Source: Podospora pseudocomata (Eukaryota > Ascomycota > Sordariomycetes > Sordariales > Podosporaceae). Taken from it: a stretch of DNA of 64,000 nucleotides. Below the pieces are notes generated by a model. It saw only the letters and a list, made by a program, of their open reading frames with translations. It was not told the DNA's origin and did not search any database. Position numbers and translations under genes: made by a program. Positions 34,567 to 47,107 of this stretch are shown piece by piece (the stretch's first letter is position 1; each line of letters opens with the position of its first letter). The stretch covers positions 2,728,001 to 2,792,000 of the forward strand of contig NC_085891.1 in the NCBI RefSeq assembly GCF_035222375.1, in the 5' to 3' direction.

Positions 34567-37500
34567 ACCGCAGGTTGGGATGGATGGTTTATTGTGGGGG
34601 AAAGTAGTGAAATATGTTCAAAGAAGGGGCAACTCGAGTGACGGCGAGAGCAAATCGGACGGAAACAATGGGCGGCTATCTGATATATATATATACGCTT
34701 TCCGGCGGACTGGTCTCAGAGACATCATGATCTCCTCCAACGGACGTACGTCAGTCTCCGGAGATATTCCACTAGGTCATCCAGGATCCTGGTGAGACCC
34801 GCCAAGATGGGGGACAAACGAAAATGGCCTGGCTGTGATGTTCGGCACGTGTTGACAGTCAACGACATGATACCATGGACGGCATATCCATGGTGACGGG
34901 ATGGATGCCACCCCCTCCGGTCCAAGATCCCCACAAAACGGGAAATCTGCTCACAGAAAGGGGGTGCGGGTCCGAGCAACATCAGGAAAAGAGGCGACAT
35001 CTTGCTTTGCAGCCCGCACCTCGTCTCGCCTTCTTCCGACCACTGGCATGACGGACCCGAGCCGCAAGAGGACTAGAGAGGCGTTCGTGAGTATCCATAG
35101 TAGCACCACGTGCCCCTCAGGAGACGCTCCGCAACAGCCAGCCTGACTGGGAAGTGGGATGCTTCGGGCCGGCAGTGCTCTTATCGGGACCTGGCAGAAA
35201 CAAAAAGAGGCTCGGACGGCAGACAAGACTGGGCTCAGGGGCTGGCACAGGATGCGTATGCAGGTAGTATCCAAGTATAACCAGGCCGGCCTGTGATCAC
35301 GCGGCAGAAAAGAAAAGCCCACTTGGGACGCCGGGTTGGTTTTGATATCAAGGCGGCGGCGGCGGCGGCGGCGAAGGGTCGAAGGGCACAAAAAGGTCGC
35401 CTGTCCGGTCCCAGGCTCTCAGGAAACCATTGGCGGGAGCGGTTACACCAGCCGCATCATGGAGCATGCGGGGGAACGGTGCTCTAGACACAAGGTAGTT
35501 TTGTGACCGCACTCGCCCCCCCTCGTCCTGTGGGGTTAGCGTGATGTGATGTAGGTTCTGTGGCTGCTGGGAAAAAGAACAGGCAACTGGGCTCGGGGAC
35601 CTGTTGAACCTCGATTTGGCGATTCTGGGGAATGCTTGCAGCCGCAGGCTAAGTGCGGGGAGACCATCCTTTCCCGATTTGATGCTGGTCAAGTCGTCAT
35701 GATCCCGGACTGGAGCCACTGGAGCCATTGGAGCCGAGGACTCAGCCGGGCATCAGACGAAGCCTGGGCAATCGGCCGGTGTGCGGCACGGAGCCGGCGA
35801 TGCGGGCACCGGCAGACGTTGGCAGATATGAACAAAGATCAAGGGAGACCAAAGTTCTCCCGGCCCCGACGTTGCAGCGAGCTGAAGTGGTCCGCGTTCC
35901 AGAAAGTCCAGCTGGTGTGTCCAGACCAGTTCCCAGGCCCGTGTCCCAGGGTCTTCCGGCACATCTTCATCTCAACTGGAACACCTCAACCAAGTCAGCT
36001 GGGCTCGTCAGGACTGCCCGGTGGTTGCAGGTCTTATGAGCTGTGTTACCTGCATGTCTGTCTCTCAAGCCTCGCGGCGTCGGCCTTGGGGACACAGCAG
36101 AAAGCAGCCGAGGAGCCTGGTGTCCGGGGAGGAGAGCGGTTGCTGCCGCGCCCACCCCCCATCTTTTGAGTTTGTTTATTGTATAGTTAGTGTACCGGTA
36201 GTATCCAATATCAGCCGAGGGGGTCCGAAGTGGAATGCCGAAAAAGCAAGCTGCGTCCAATGTTCGGGGATGGCCTCCAATCACCCCGCCTGATGAGCAA
36301 GACCTTTTCCCACCTCTCCCATCTCTCCTGCCTCTCCTGCCGTTCCGTGTCGTGGGGGGCACCGTCTCAGCGTCGAAAAAAAAAAAAGAAAAAAAGTGTT
36401 GAAGAATTGTGGAAGCGACGGGACGACGGGATGGGATGTCCAAGACCAAAGACCCAAGACAGGGAATGTTTCTGATCGTATTAGCGGGAAGTTCTCCACT
36501 TTCACCCGTTCTCGGGGGTCCAACGCATGCGCTAGGCACCTGCCGCAGCGGCCCCGCCAGCGCGTTACCTGATGAGATCTTAGTGGACGCTAACATCTGG
36601 AAGGGTCCACTTCCACTGCTTGGGCAGCTCTTCTGCTGGTGCTGTTGGGCTTTGTAGCGCTTATCCCACTGTAAATCGAGGCATTTTAGGTGCATTATCC
36701 GATGGCCTTTTTGCTGCCAAAAACCCCGCATTTGTTTTTCGATATCACGAACTCATAGTCTCATAACTACAAATTACAACGGAACTTCACCTGGAACCCC
36801 CACCACTCGTTTTCGGACTCTCAACAACCAACAGAAACACATTCAAGCCCGAGATGGCAGTCAAACTTCATGATTGATCGGCCAGAGCTACATTGGGCGG
36901 ACACACACCCATCCAACACCGTCGTAACGCCCAGTTGTGAAGCTGCAGCATCGAGATGATGTGTCACACTGTTCGGGCTATCTCGGCGAGTCTCGTCCCA
37001 TGGGGCTCTCATGCAGCCACTAGCAGCTGGACACTCACTTCTCTCTCTCTCTCTCTGATGAAGACTTGACGATCCGCGGCTGCCGATGGCTCGCAGATAT
37101 CTCATCTTCTTCTTCCTTCTTATCATGTCATATCACACCGGCCCCGGCACGTCGTCTCGAGTGCGGGGATTCCGGCCAGGATTGTCACTGTCCTGCATAT
37201 GTCTCTCTATTTCTTCTCTCTGATGGAGGGTGGGTGGGCTTGTTGACCTTTCCCTTCCCCTCCCTCTCCTCTCCTCTCCCCCCTTGCCCCCCATCCACCT
37301 CATCAAGTCCCGTCCTCTTTCCCCGCAGCGTTGTAGCTGGCAGCGCGTTATCCAAGTACTTGGGCCCACGCGCCTTGGCTGCTGAGGCTCGATGCCAGCT
37401 CGGCCAGACAAGACAGTCACTGGCTACCATGCATCGACGAGAGACCTTGGGTAGATTTGGGCGCAAAAAAAGGAGCGATGCCGCACGGTCGATTTCATCC

Positions 37501-38390
37501 AAAGTGCCCCATGCCAGCAGTTCAGACGGACGGCACCAGCCTCATCCAGGAGGAGAACCAGAGGCAAACCTGCATTAAGTAGGAGTAGTAGTCGAACCCT
37601 CATCAGGTCGTGCTGTAGTCCGGTCCTCTTTACCTTGGCTTGCCTCTGCTTAATTTGGAGCCCATCCCCATCCCCATCTCCAATCCCATCCATACCCCAA
37701 CCCATACCTATCCCATATCCGACGTCCTTGTCCCCCCGAACCCCACGATCTCCATTTCCCTCTTCCTCTCCCATCCTGGATCATCGCACCAGCAGCAAGT
37801 TCGGGCAGCACCAACAGCCGAGTTGATATACTCTAGTGCCAGAGCCGTGAGATATAGTTTCGTCAGTAGCGCTGACCTGACTCCGGGCCTAGGGCTCCAT
37901 CCAAGTTCAACTGCGACTCGGAATCAGAGCGCGGCACAGCCGTGGTTCGTGCCACCAGCCCTTCTCCCGCAGGAACAGGAAAGGAACTCTCTTACTGCCT
38001 GCCAGGAGCCCAAGCAAAACCCAGCAAATACCTTACCTAGGAATAAGCCCAGGCCCCTGCCGACGCCGACCTACCTTACATACTACATACTACATACCTC
38101 ACTACATCTTCCGACACCCCGTTTCCCCCCTTCCCCCCTATCACCTATCCCCTTATCCATATTCCCGGACCTGCTGCCGACGCTGTTTCGTGCATCATCC
38201 GCTCCGCAAGGCCCCTTGCCCTCCTCCAACGGCGCCGCTTCCGATCGCACTAGGAGCACCGTTCGCCTTCCTCGACTGAGCTCGCGTCTACCAGATCGCC
38301 CGTTGCACCTTTGCTACCCGATGGCGGGGCGCCTGAGAGCCGTCTCTACTCCCATCTGAGCCCCCTTCCCTTCCGGACCCCTTCTCCACC
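34567..38390. other. Long intergenic region upstream of the Zn2Cys6 gene
   Basis: No gene supported in 3.8 kb. A TA run lies near 34682-34694 and a GGC microsatellite at 35352-35373. Open frames between 34.9 and 36.7 kb overlap on both strands and lack domains. From about 37.2 kb the plus strand is pyrimidine-rich (CCCCAT, CTCTCC tracts), probably promoter and leader of the regulator at 38391. Confidence 0.55.
35352..35373. repeat. GGC trinucleotide microsatellite
   Basis: About seven GGC units in non-coding sequence. Confidence 0.9.
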
Positions 38391-41300
38391 ATGACGCGAC
38401 CCAAGGTTCCCGACGACAAGCGCCAGCGTACTGCTCAGGCTTGTGACTCTTGCAAACGCCGGAAGCAAAAGGTGGGTTCATGTGTTTTATTTTTTTTTAT
38501 TTTTAATTATCTCACTTCGGTCCTGGGTCTCAGTTTTGGTTTCACTTTGCTTTGTGCCTTCAGCCCTGTGGATGGGTGGCTGTCTCTGTCCTGTTCTGGA
38601 GTGAGAGAAAGAAAGAGAAATGTGTGTGGGTGTAGTGCAAGTGTACAAGTGTAAGTGTTGCCGGACTGAAGAAGAAGCAGAAGAATAAGAATGTTGCCTC
38701 TCTTATCAGAAGGGATTATATGGGATGGAAACACAGAACTGTGCCCCTCCCTGAGGGCCGTCTGTCTTGTCCATCTATGGGCTGGTTGGGCTCTGTCGAA
38801 AGCTTCCCGAGACGAGACCCAAGAGGAAAGCCGCTCTTATCTACTATACACCCGCTCTCCTGGTTTATGTCTCGGTCGTCTTCCACCGAATCTTCTTTTT
38901 TCTCCTTCCATACGCACACACGCCCGTTTTCTTGTCGGGATGCGCCGCAGTCCAACACACATGTCACTCGGAGCTCGAGGGAAAATGCCTGCCTCAAGCA
39001 GGCAGAGAGATACCCGGGTTGGCGTCGTGTTCGCCCACTTGTTACGAAGCACAAAGTCATAGGGACGGGGAAAGGCGAGAACCGCTCGAGTGGCACAAGC
39101 GTGTCCGCTCCTCCACCGTTGCTCGAAAACTCGATTTCAGCTCAGGTCGGAACGTCGTCGTCAGATGCGTTCATCTTTCCGATCTGGAATGCCCTCTATG
39201 CTTCCTTCTCCGCGGATTTTTCCAAAATCTCTGGCTGAGACCCTGGAGACGCCACCGAGCAGAGTAACTTGTTGTGCCTGTGTCTCTATCCTCGGAGCTA
39301 TTCTTGGACAGCCCAGGTTTCCATCACCTGCGATTTTTCTGCCTCACGATATCTGGGATTCGTTTACTGATACATCTTGTTCCAGTGCAATGGCGTGAAA
39401 CCTTGCCAGACCTGCCTCAGAAGAAAACTCACCTGCTCGTACACGCCCAACAACGCTTCGGATTATGGACCGGGTGAGTCTGCTGGGTCACCGATGAAGC
39501 GGCGACACATTGAGACGTCGCCTCCCTCCATCTCCGCCACACTCGAGAAGGCCAACAACAGCTCACCCCAGGCCCGCGAGGCGATGCAGTCTTGGGATGA
39601 GGCGCGGGCCGCCCAGCCAAGCCAGGCCTCGATAGGCGGATCAGCACTATCTTCGCCGACAGCACCGTTACCGCCGCCTCTAGCAGGCCGAGGGCATGTG
39701 AAGAAGGTCTCGATTCACGGGACGAAGAAGCTGCCAAGCCGCAGCAACACGGGCAACACCAGCGGCTACGCTGAGGAGACCAACATATACACCGAGACGA
39801 GAATGTTGCAAGACCAGTCAAGACGGCTTCGTAAGTCTCTCTCTGCACCCACCCTTATGGTACACAGCATTTTTTTTTTTGCTGACGTATGCTCTTACGA
39901 CAGTCTACATTGGAGATGCCTCGACACTGTCCATCCTGCAGCTGATCCGGATTATTGTCGAAAGCACATCGGGGACAGAGATGGGGTCTCCTTTTATCGA
40001 CGATCCTAAGAGGCATCGCATTCAGGAAACCATCATTGACTTTCCTGAGAACACACGGGTACCGACCCTGTTGCCGGACCAGGAAACAACCCATGTTCTC
40101 ATAGCTTCCTATTTTACAAATGTGGGTCCACCCCTTTTAGCCCCCTTTTTCTGACATTCAACGGCGGCTGACCCCACCTTGTCTAGACCTGCGGGATCGT
40201 GGAGGTGTTTGACAGAAAACAGTTTATGCAGTCGGTGGAGGCTTGCTATCGGGACCCACCATCGGCCAACAACTACTTCTTGTGTCACCTCTTCTTGGTG
40301 CTGGCTCTTGGTCTCCTCTTTGCTGCGCCTACCCCAGGTAGCCGGGAAGAGCATGTCATCAACAAGCAGCTCTCTGCAAGGCCAGACAGGGCAGAGTTGT
40401 ACTTTAGGAGCGCTCGAACGATGTGTGATCCCGGTGCTGGGTTTGAGGACGCTGACTTTTGGTCGGTTCAGGCGCTGTCGTTGATGACGCTCTACATGTT
40501 GACTATCCCCAAGAGGAACACGGCGTATGCTTATCTCGGGATGGCTGTTCGGTCAGCGTATGCTTTGGGCCTGCATAGAGAGGAGACGTTGAGGGATGTC
40601 ATCTTTACGCCGGGAGAGATGAAAGTCAGGCGGAACTTGTGGAAGACACTGTTCATCTTGGATCGATTCTTGGCGGCAACCTTGGGGAGACCCACCGCCA
40701 TCTCGGGCCACGACTGCTCGATGAATATCTTCTCGGATGATGATGCCGTCAACTCTATGGAGATCACTGGGGAGTTTGACCCGGTTCACGCCAAGAGCTT
40801 GCATGCTTGTGTCGAGACCTGTCGGATTATTGGCGACACGTTGAGGGTCTTTTCTTCGCGCAAGATTTCCACCACAAAGGTGCAGGAGATCATCAACGAC
40901 ATGTCTATAGACTGGGAAGATGATTTACAAGCTGCCCTGCAACGCCGTCTATCAAACGCCGGTCCTGCTCGAAGCCCGGCGCATGGCATGGCATCCTTAC
41001 ATGTCAACCTTCTGGCACTCCATTCATTGATCCTTCTTACCAGGCAGCTCTTTGTTATGCACAACTGGATGCTTGTCGAGCAGCGGTCTGGGAAGAAGAA
41101 GCCCTCACCAATTCACGAGTCGCCCATGGCGAGGTTCTCAGAGGCCTGCGTCCTGGCTTCCTACCAAACGATTCAGCTTGTCCAGCAAGCTCGAGAGGAA
41201 CAACAGCTCCCTCGAAGGAACCCTTTTGTCATGTAAGTGTTCTCCCCTCACGGGGACAAGGCATTCTCCCATTTCTAACCGCCCCCAGATACTTTGTCTT

Positions 41301-42195
41301 CGCCGCCAGCCTCGTCATCCTGATGAACCAATTCTCGTGCCTCTACTACACAAACGCCTACGACAAAACCATCCGCGACGCAGTCGATTTCATGGAATAC
41401 TGCACCAAACTCGACCCCCAAGCCGAGCGTGTCCTCGACATCATCACCCGCTTCGCAAAAGTAGTAGACAAATGGACAAAAAAAAACAAATACGACGCCC
41501 CCCCCTTATCGGAAGACCTCTCCTTCCTCTACAGCCACCCGTCCAGTCCCCAACCCGAGCCTGCCAATACCCTGTCTGGAGGACCAGTAGTGGCAAGTCC
41601 CCTCCAGGAAACCACCACCCACCCCGACCCATCCCATCCCAGTTATCCCCCCCAACACCACCGCTTCAGCGACCCGGGCCTGTTGACTCCCCCCCAAATA
41701 ACCTCCTCCAAAATGCCCCTGTCTGACATCCTCGCCCCCACAACCCAACAGGACACCCGCATGAACGGCATGTCACCCCTCCTCCCACAACAACAACAAC
41801 AACAACAACAACCGCCACCACCCCAACAACAAACCCAAAACGACTCCCCTGGTTATAACAGAGAGATCGAATTCGACTTTGACAACCTCTGGAACAACTG
41901 GCTCAATCTCCCCCAACCAGCCATCGTCCCTCCCACTCCCACGGCGGGCATATCACCCTTCACCGGGCCACCGCAGTTCTCCCCCGTTGCGGCGGCAGCC
42001 CAGCCGGAGCCTTTTCCCGGTGCGTACACCACCACTCCTGTTGTTGTTCATCTCTCTCCCCCTGGGGTTCCCGTCTCGGTTGTCGCTGGGGGACAACCAG
42101 CGATCGGGCATGCGGGGATGGGGCACCATCATCATCAGCACCATCATCATGGGAATAACATACCCTTGTATCACTCCTCGAGTACATTTGGCTGA
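38391..42195 (+). CDS. Zn2Cys6 transcription factor with fungal_trans domain
   Basis: DNA-binding regulator, predicted nuclear. Exons 38391-38471, 39386-39830, 39904-40121, 40187-41232 and 41289-42195 give 898 aa with exact frame continuity. The binuclear zinc cluster is CDSCKRRKQK|CNGVKPCQTCLRRKLTC (spacing C2C6C5C2C6C), split by a 914-nt first intron, very long for this genome. A Ser-rich linker follows, then the middle-homology (fungal_trans, PF04082-type) region, including LYFRSARTM, QALSLMTLYMLTIPKRN, AYLGMAVRSAYALGLHRE, VRRNLWKTLFILDRFLAATLGRP. The C-terminus has a poly-Gln run (QQQQQQQQ), Pro-rich segments and GHHHHQHHHH. Later introns are 56-73 nt with GTAAGT or GTGGGT donors. Target genes are unknown; a ring-cleaving dioxygenase lies tail-to-tail next door. 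Confidence 0.87.
38472..39385 (+). other. 914-nt intron splitting the zinc cluster
   Basis: It falls between the second and third zinc-binding Cys (GTGGGT donor, TTCCAG acceptor). It has long overlapping open frames in several phases, with no recognisable product. It may hold an internal promoter or enhancer (inference). Confidence 0.75.
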
Positions 42196-42857
42196 TGATC
42201 AGGAACACATAAAAAGTAGTGTTTGGAGCAACGCCGCATAACAGGGGTCCGATTAGGCAAGGGCAGCAGTGGTTCGTGAGGAGTCCTTGAAAACCAACGT
42301 TCCGATGAAGAGTGATGGAGGGACAGACCAACAACACTAGTATAACCCCACATGGGACCGCAGAGACTGAGGAAATTGGTTCCACAAGGATGGGAAAGAA
42401 ATGAAGATGTTGAGAGTGGGAAGAAGAGCAGACAACCCCGAGAAACAAAGATAATGTCTACTGGTTTTTTTTTCTTTTTTTTCTTTTATCTTTTTTTTTT
42501 TGGGTATTTTTTGGTTTTTTTATACCTAAAATAAGCCTGGCTTCGAATCGACCTTTGTGTATATCACCTCTCAACCATTCGACTCACATCCTCGTCAATG
42601 ACAGACACTCGAGCAAAAGAAGAAGACCGCAGTGTCAGTCAAACCATCCAGCATTCGCCACCGACCTGTGGACCAACAGCATGGTCCCCGCTTGAAAGAC
42701 GGAAAAGAGCAACAGGTCAGGCACGACCATCATGTAGCGCGAGCTATCGAGAGCACAATCTGAATTGCTTCAACAAAATAATCTACATCTGCCAACCAGT
42801 CTACCAACCCAAACGCCATCGCCCGAAATCCCAGTCGATCAAAACACACACACACAT

Positions 42858-42896
<39 letters not shown>

Positions 42897-42924
42897 CAAT
42901 CGCTGCCACCCCCAACTCAACCCT
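42196..42924. other. 3'-3' intergenic region
   Basis: Between the convergent regulator and dioxygenase genes. T-rich tracts at about 42463-42521 and an AC/AT microsatellite at 42843-42897. No gene. Confidence 0.7.
42843..42897. repeat. Compound AC/AT microsatellite
   Basis: An interrupted AC tract runs directly into an AT tract. Confidence 0.95.
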
Positions 42925-43959
42925 TCAACACCTCCCCAGAATAAAATCATACCCCAACTCCCACCTCGCTCCCGGATCCCCCTCCCTCGGCTCAAACCTG
43001 ACAACCAACTCATCCTTGACAGCAAAAACAGCATCATCATCCACCCACCGATCCCGGCTGTCATACAACTGCGTCGTCAAAGCCCTATGCCCCTCGGCGC
43101 TAACAATGAAATGGATATGTCCCGGCCGGTTCGGGTGCCGATCCAACAACCCGAGCAACCTCCCGGCCGGCCCGTCGTCCGGGATGGGATACGGCACCGG
43201 TCTCAGCGCGTACAGCGCGTACCTCCCCTGCTGGTCAGTCCTGAACCTCCCGCGGAAATTCATCTCTGGCTGGTCAGAATCCTGCTGTTCGTACAGCCCG
43301 TTCGGCGCAGTGTGCCAGACGTCTACGACGGCGTTTTCGATCGGCTTGCCGTCTGTGGAGAGGACCTTGCCGGATAAAAAGGCCGAGTCCTCTAGGGCTT
43401 TCTCGTACCACGAAACCGAAGGGGAAAGGCCCTGGACGATGGAGGTGCCGTTTGGGAGGAAGGGGGCGTCGCTGCGGTAGAAGGGGCCGAGGATGGCGGA
43501 GGGGGTTTGGGTGGTGGATGTGGCGAGCTGTTTGCTGGTGATCTCGTCGACGAGGGATTCTAGGCCGAGGATGTCGCAGAGGAGTTGGGTTTCGTTGCGG
43601 CGGTCGGAGGACATTTTGCCGCAGTCGTTCAGCTGTGGTGGTGGTGGTGGCGGTGTTAATGAAAGGGTGGGATTGGGGAGGCGGGGTAACCATACAAAGT
43701 CGACGGCGGTGCTCCATTCTCCTACTGTGAGATTGACTTCGCGGGCAAAGTCGTGGAGGTGGCGGACTAGACTTGGGAATATCTGGGCGAGTCTGGGGTT
43801 GGCGTTGGGGCCGGTGGCGGCGATGACCTTTTGGGTGAAGGTTGGGTCGTGTTGGCACTTCTTGCCGGCGGTGTTTATGCCGTTGGGGATACCGTTTGGC
43901 TTGATCTTGGTGGTCGATGCCCTGCTGGTGGCGGCGAGGTCTGGAATCATTTGCCCCAT
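42925..43959 (-). CDS. Intradiol ring-cleavage dioxygenase (catechol/hydroxyquinol type)
   Basis: Fe(III) enzyme that opens catechol or hydroxyquinol rings between the hydroxyls, feeding the beta-ketoadipate route. Exons 43959-43696 and 43632-42925 give 323 aa. The N-terminal dioxygenase domain includes TFTQKVIAATGPNANPRLAQI and, after splicing, TAVDF|LNDCGKMSSDRRNETQLLCD. The catalytic part shows the four iron ligands in context: Tyr in LGPFYRSDAPF, Tyr in GRYALYALRPVPYPIPDDGP, and His-x-His in HPNRPGHIHFIV. The 63-nt intron (GTATGG donor, CATTAAC branch) is in frame and stop-free; unspliced it would insert a Pro-run. No signal peptide, so cytosolic, unlike secreted fungal intradiol enzymes. 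Substrate preference cannot be settled by eye. Confidence 0.88.
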   Translation of the reverse strand: MGQMIPDLAATSRASTTKIKPNGIPNGINTAGKKCQHDPTFTQKVIAATGPNANPRLAQIFPSLVRHLHDFAREVNLTVGEWSTAVDFVWLPRLPNPTLSLTPPPPPPQLNDCGKMSSDRRNETQLLCDILGLESLVDEITSKQLATSTTQTPSAILGPFYRSDAPFLPNGTSIVQGLSPSVSWYEKALEDSAFLSGKVLSTDGKPIENAVVDVWHTAPNGLYEQQDSDQPEMNFRGRFRTDQQGRYALYALRPVPYPIPDDGPAGRLLGLLDRHPNRPGHIHFIVSAEGHRALTTQLYDSRDRWVDDDAVFAVKDELVVRFEPREGDPGARWELGYDFILGRC

Positions 43960-44711
43960 GGTGGTGGTAGATGGCTCTGTGCTTGTCCAAGGTTGTGCTG
44001 TTGTGTGCTTGGGGATGTGTGGTCAAGTCGAGGACTGGGAGACAAGGAAATTCGACGATGGCAAGGGAGTTGAAGTAAAAGAAGGAAAGGCAGTGGATCG
44101 GGGCGACGTGGGCCCGATATATACTCCCTCACAACCGTCGGTGAGAGAGAGGTGTGTACTCGTGTTTCCCCCGTCATCGCACGTCACACTGTGCCTCTTC
44201 GGACTACGCAGCGTACTTACACGTCAGGGGGGGGGGAGGGGGGCGTCACGCAAAGAAGTACCGGGTTGTCACCATCTCCCTTGGAACTTGGGCACGCTCA
44301 ACAACAGTCCATCGGGACGAAATGCTCCTTTCCTTCCCGTTGACCGCCGTGTGGACACTTGGCCCCTGAGCCCTCGGCCGTATCAGATCATGGCTGCTCC
44401 TCCCTTCCCATGACAAGAATGGCCTTATTTTTTTTTGGAGATTGTGTCTTCTCCTACCAAGAAAAAAAAAAAGGAGTTGGTACCCGTTTCAGCGAGCGGT
44501 GAAAGGACCATCAAGGTCTCGGTGCGGGAACGGACGGGAGTGTGGAACCAAGACATGGCAAGCCAAAAAAAAAAGAAAAAAAAAGGCAAGACATGAAGAC
44601 TTGATTCTAACGGGCGCCAAGGGCACTGACTGACTGACTGACTGCCTCATCTACCTACCAGCCAGAAACCACAAGCTGGCAGCTCATCACCCCGTGAGTT
44701 TCCGATGACAG

Positions 44712-44772
44712 CAGTCAGTCAGTCAGTCAGTCAGTCAGTCAGTCAGTCAGTCAGTCAGTCAGTCAGTCAGTC
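44712..44772. repeat. CAGT tetranucleotide microsatellite
   Basis: About fifteen uninterrupted CAGT units. A shorter run in inverted orientation (ACTG units) lies about 70 bp upstream at 44625-44644, so the two could form a hairpin. Confidence 0.95.
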
Positions 44773-45010
44773 CTTTTGAGACCGATATAGCCGTCCAAGG
44801 TGTCAAAACCTGATGTTCCACAGGACGGCCTGTCACTGCTGTCTGTGTGTGTGTGTGATACCCTTCCAAAACTGACACCATTTTCCCTGGCCGCCTGCAT
44901 CAAACAGGGCTGGGCTGACAGACAACGTTGCTTCACACACCACACGGAACAAATGCCGGAGGAGCATATGTATGTCGTGTGGTGATCAATCCCGGCACAT
45001 TCGGAGCGTA

Positions 45011-45011
<1 letters not shown>

Positions 45012-45043
<32 letters not shown>
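45012..45043. repeat. AC dinucleotide microsatellite
   Basis: About sixteen uninterrupted AC/CA units. Confidence 0.95.
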
Positions 45044-45044
<1 letters not shown>

Positions 45045-45389
45045 CGAGAACAGACAAAAAAAAGGAGAGTGCCGTATGCATGGGTCAAACATGATAAAAG
45101 AAAAAGAAAAGAAAAGAGACGGGCTCACCGTCCTGCATGGCGTGTCAACTGTCAAGCTGTAAGCAACCCCTTGACTAGTGTCACCCGAGGATTGGAAAAG
45201 CCTCTTGACCGCCTTGCAGCTAGCTCTTGGACCACTAGCGTCGAGAATTACCCACAGATTGATCGTTCTAGAGGCTGATCTTCTTTTGTTCTGGAAAAAG
45301 ATGAGCCACTCAACGACCTATTTGGCTTGTGGGGCTGTTACTACTACCACCACTTACACTCACCACCTCTTTCGGTGCTGGATCTCTCT

Positions 45390-45441
<52 letters not shown>

Positions 45442-45442
45442 C
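45390..45442. repeat. ATC trinucleotide microsatellite
   Basis: About seventeen uninterrupted ATC units; open in every frame (His, Ile or Ser runs), but not evidence of coding. Confidence 0.95.
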
Positions 45443-47107
45443 CAACTTGCATGGCCGACGAACTCACTCGAACATCAAGTCCAAGGCAAAAGCAACCCAA
45501 GAAAAAAAGAACACCGCCAGAAGCCCATCAAAGGGTTGCATTTTCCCTTCCTTGACAAGCGGACCCAGCCTCTCGGCGGCGGCTCGGACCCGGTGCGCCG
45601 GACCATCATCCTACACCCCCCTTGTCAGCAACCACCGAAAGACGGAGATAGTCTCCCGTTTTGAACGCAACTGCCGGTGAAAGTACGATTGTTGGGGAGA
45701 GCAGGGACAAGGGGGTTAAGGGTCGAGGAAACCGGCCTCGCATGCCGCCATACCGAGTCGGCTTTGCTGGCAAAGTGAGCGAAAGGAAGAATCCGGAACG
45801 CGGCATGCGGCTCCAAATATTTGACATCTGTGAGGTTCAAAAAAGGGGAGAGACAGGAAACTCGGTGATGGTCCAATAGGGAGCAGGCCCCGGTCACGGC
45901 ACGGACTTGATGCTGAAGGGTGTGCTTGGCACATAGGTACGGAGAGAGGCGGGTACAGACGCTTGTGTTTGTCACGGGAAAAAAAGGTTGAATCTGGCCT
46001 GCGTTGGGCGGTCAGTATTGTCGACTGGATCGACGGAAATGCTATAAAAAGTGGAGAGAAAAGTTTGATGGGGGATGGAAAAAATAACATTCTGTGTTGG
46101 CATACATGGCATTCTTTTCTTTCTCTTTTTTTTTTCTTCTTTTTTTCTTTTGTTTTTCTTTTTTTCGAGATACCACTATATCAATCATTTTTTTTCTTGA
46201 CAGCTGCACAAACAAAATGACGGGAGAATGATACCAGTGTCCGATTACGGAGGGGGAGCAGCACGGTGATGGGAATGCCTCGTATTTTGGAGTTAGGAGG
46301 AGAAGCGGTCAAGGAAAAAAGACACCCCTGCTTAGATAGGTACTTACACCTTGGGGGTTTGACTCACCTTTCTTTGCCGGGCCCAATTCGCCAATTGGGA
46401 AAGCAAACGTCAAGTTTTGGGATTTAGAATTCAGGACATTTTTGACTGATTCGGTGACCGAACGATGCAAAGTACCTATGTGGTGGTGGTGGTGGTGGTT
46501 GTTGATCAAAAGTGCTGGCTTACACACACAGGCCCTGCAAGTGAGATTGACAGGCTGTGTAGGCGGCCACGTGAGTCTTTGACTGACGACATTTAGGGCT
46601 GAAAGGGGAAACAGAGCAGAAATGCATTGTTTCTGCTTATGGGATATTTACTGTAGCGGTCGATGAATGGTGCTGATGGAAGTTTGGCGCTTACTCAGGG
46701 GTTGGTTGGTTGGTTGTGTAAGCCAGTTTTTGGAGGGGATTCTTAACCCCGAAGGACGTGAGTCAGGACTTGAGTATGGAAGTTGTGAAGATTGGGATAG
46801 AATGCAAAAATTGGGAATAGCTTCAAAAGGTGATATCTCATATCTGGAGGAGGTACATGACCAGGTTTACAAGACATGCCTTATCACGGGACTAGCCTGG
46901 TGTTTCACGGGTCCATCTCCCCCATTCCGCCAAGGGAGACAGACAAGTCTCAGATAAGGCAGGTGGTGAAAATGTGGAAAGATTTGATCGATCGATCACA
47001 TCGACGATGGCCTGCTCCACTCACACCTCGTGAGGTGACTTTAGCTCTTCGTCTATACGCCATGGATGTGAATAGCTTCCAAGTGTAGGTATCCCACTAC
47101 TATACTA

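Larger units (their letters stand above)
43960..47107. other. Microsatellite-rich intergenic region
   Basis: No gene supported over 3.1 kb. It holds an unusual number of simple repeats: ACTG/CAGT runs (about 44625-44644 and 44712-44772), AC (45012-45043), ATC (45390-45442), GGT (about 46480-46499) and several A- or T-rich tracts. Open frames here are mostly translations of these repeats. Confidence 0.6.

Noticed and set aside
35636-36731. 177- and 254-codon open frames upstream of the regulator
   Set aside because: Opposite-strand shadows of each other, rich in Arg/Pro/Trp from GC-rich DNA, with no domain or introns.
38720-39267. 172- and 166-codon open frames inside the long zinc-cluster intron
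   Set aside because: They lie in overlapping frames of a clear intron whose removal completes the C6 zinc cluster; composition is not protein-like.
44712-44772. Regular short repeats that could suggest a CRISPR array
   Set aside because: Units are contiguous tetranucleotides without spacers, and this is a eukaryotic genome.
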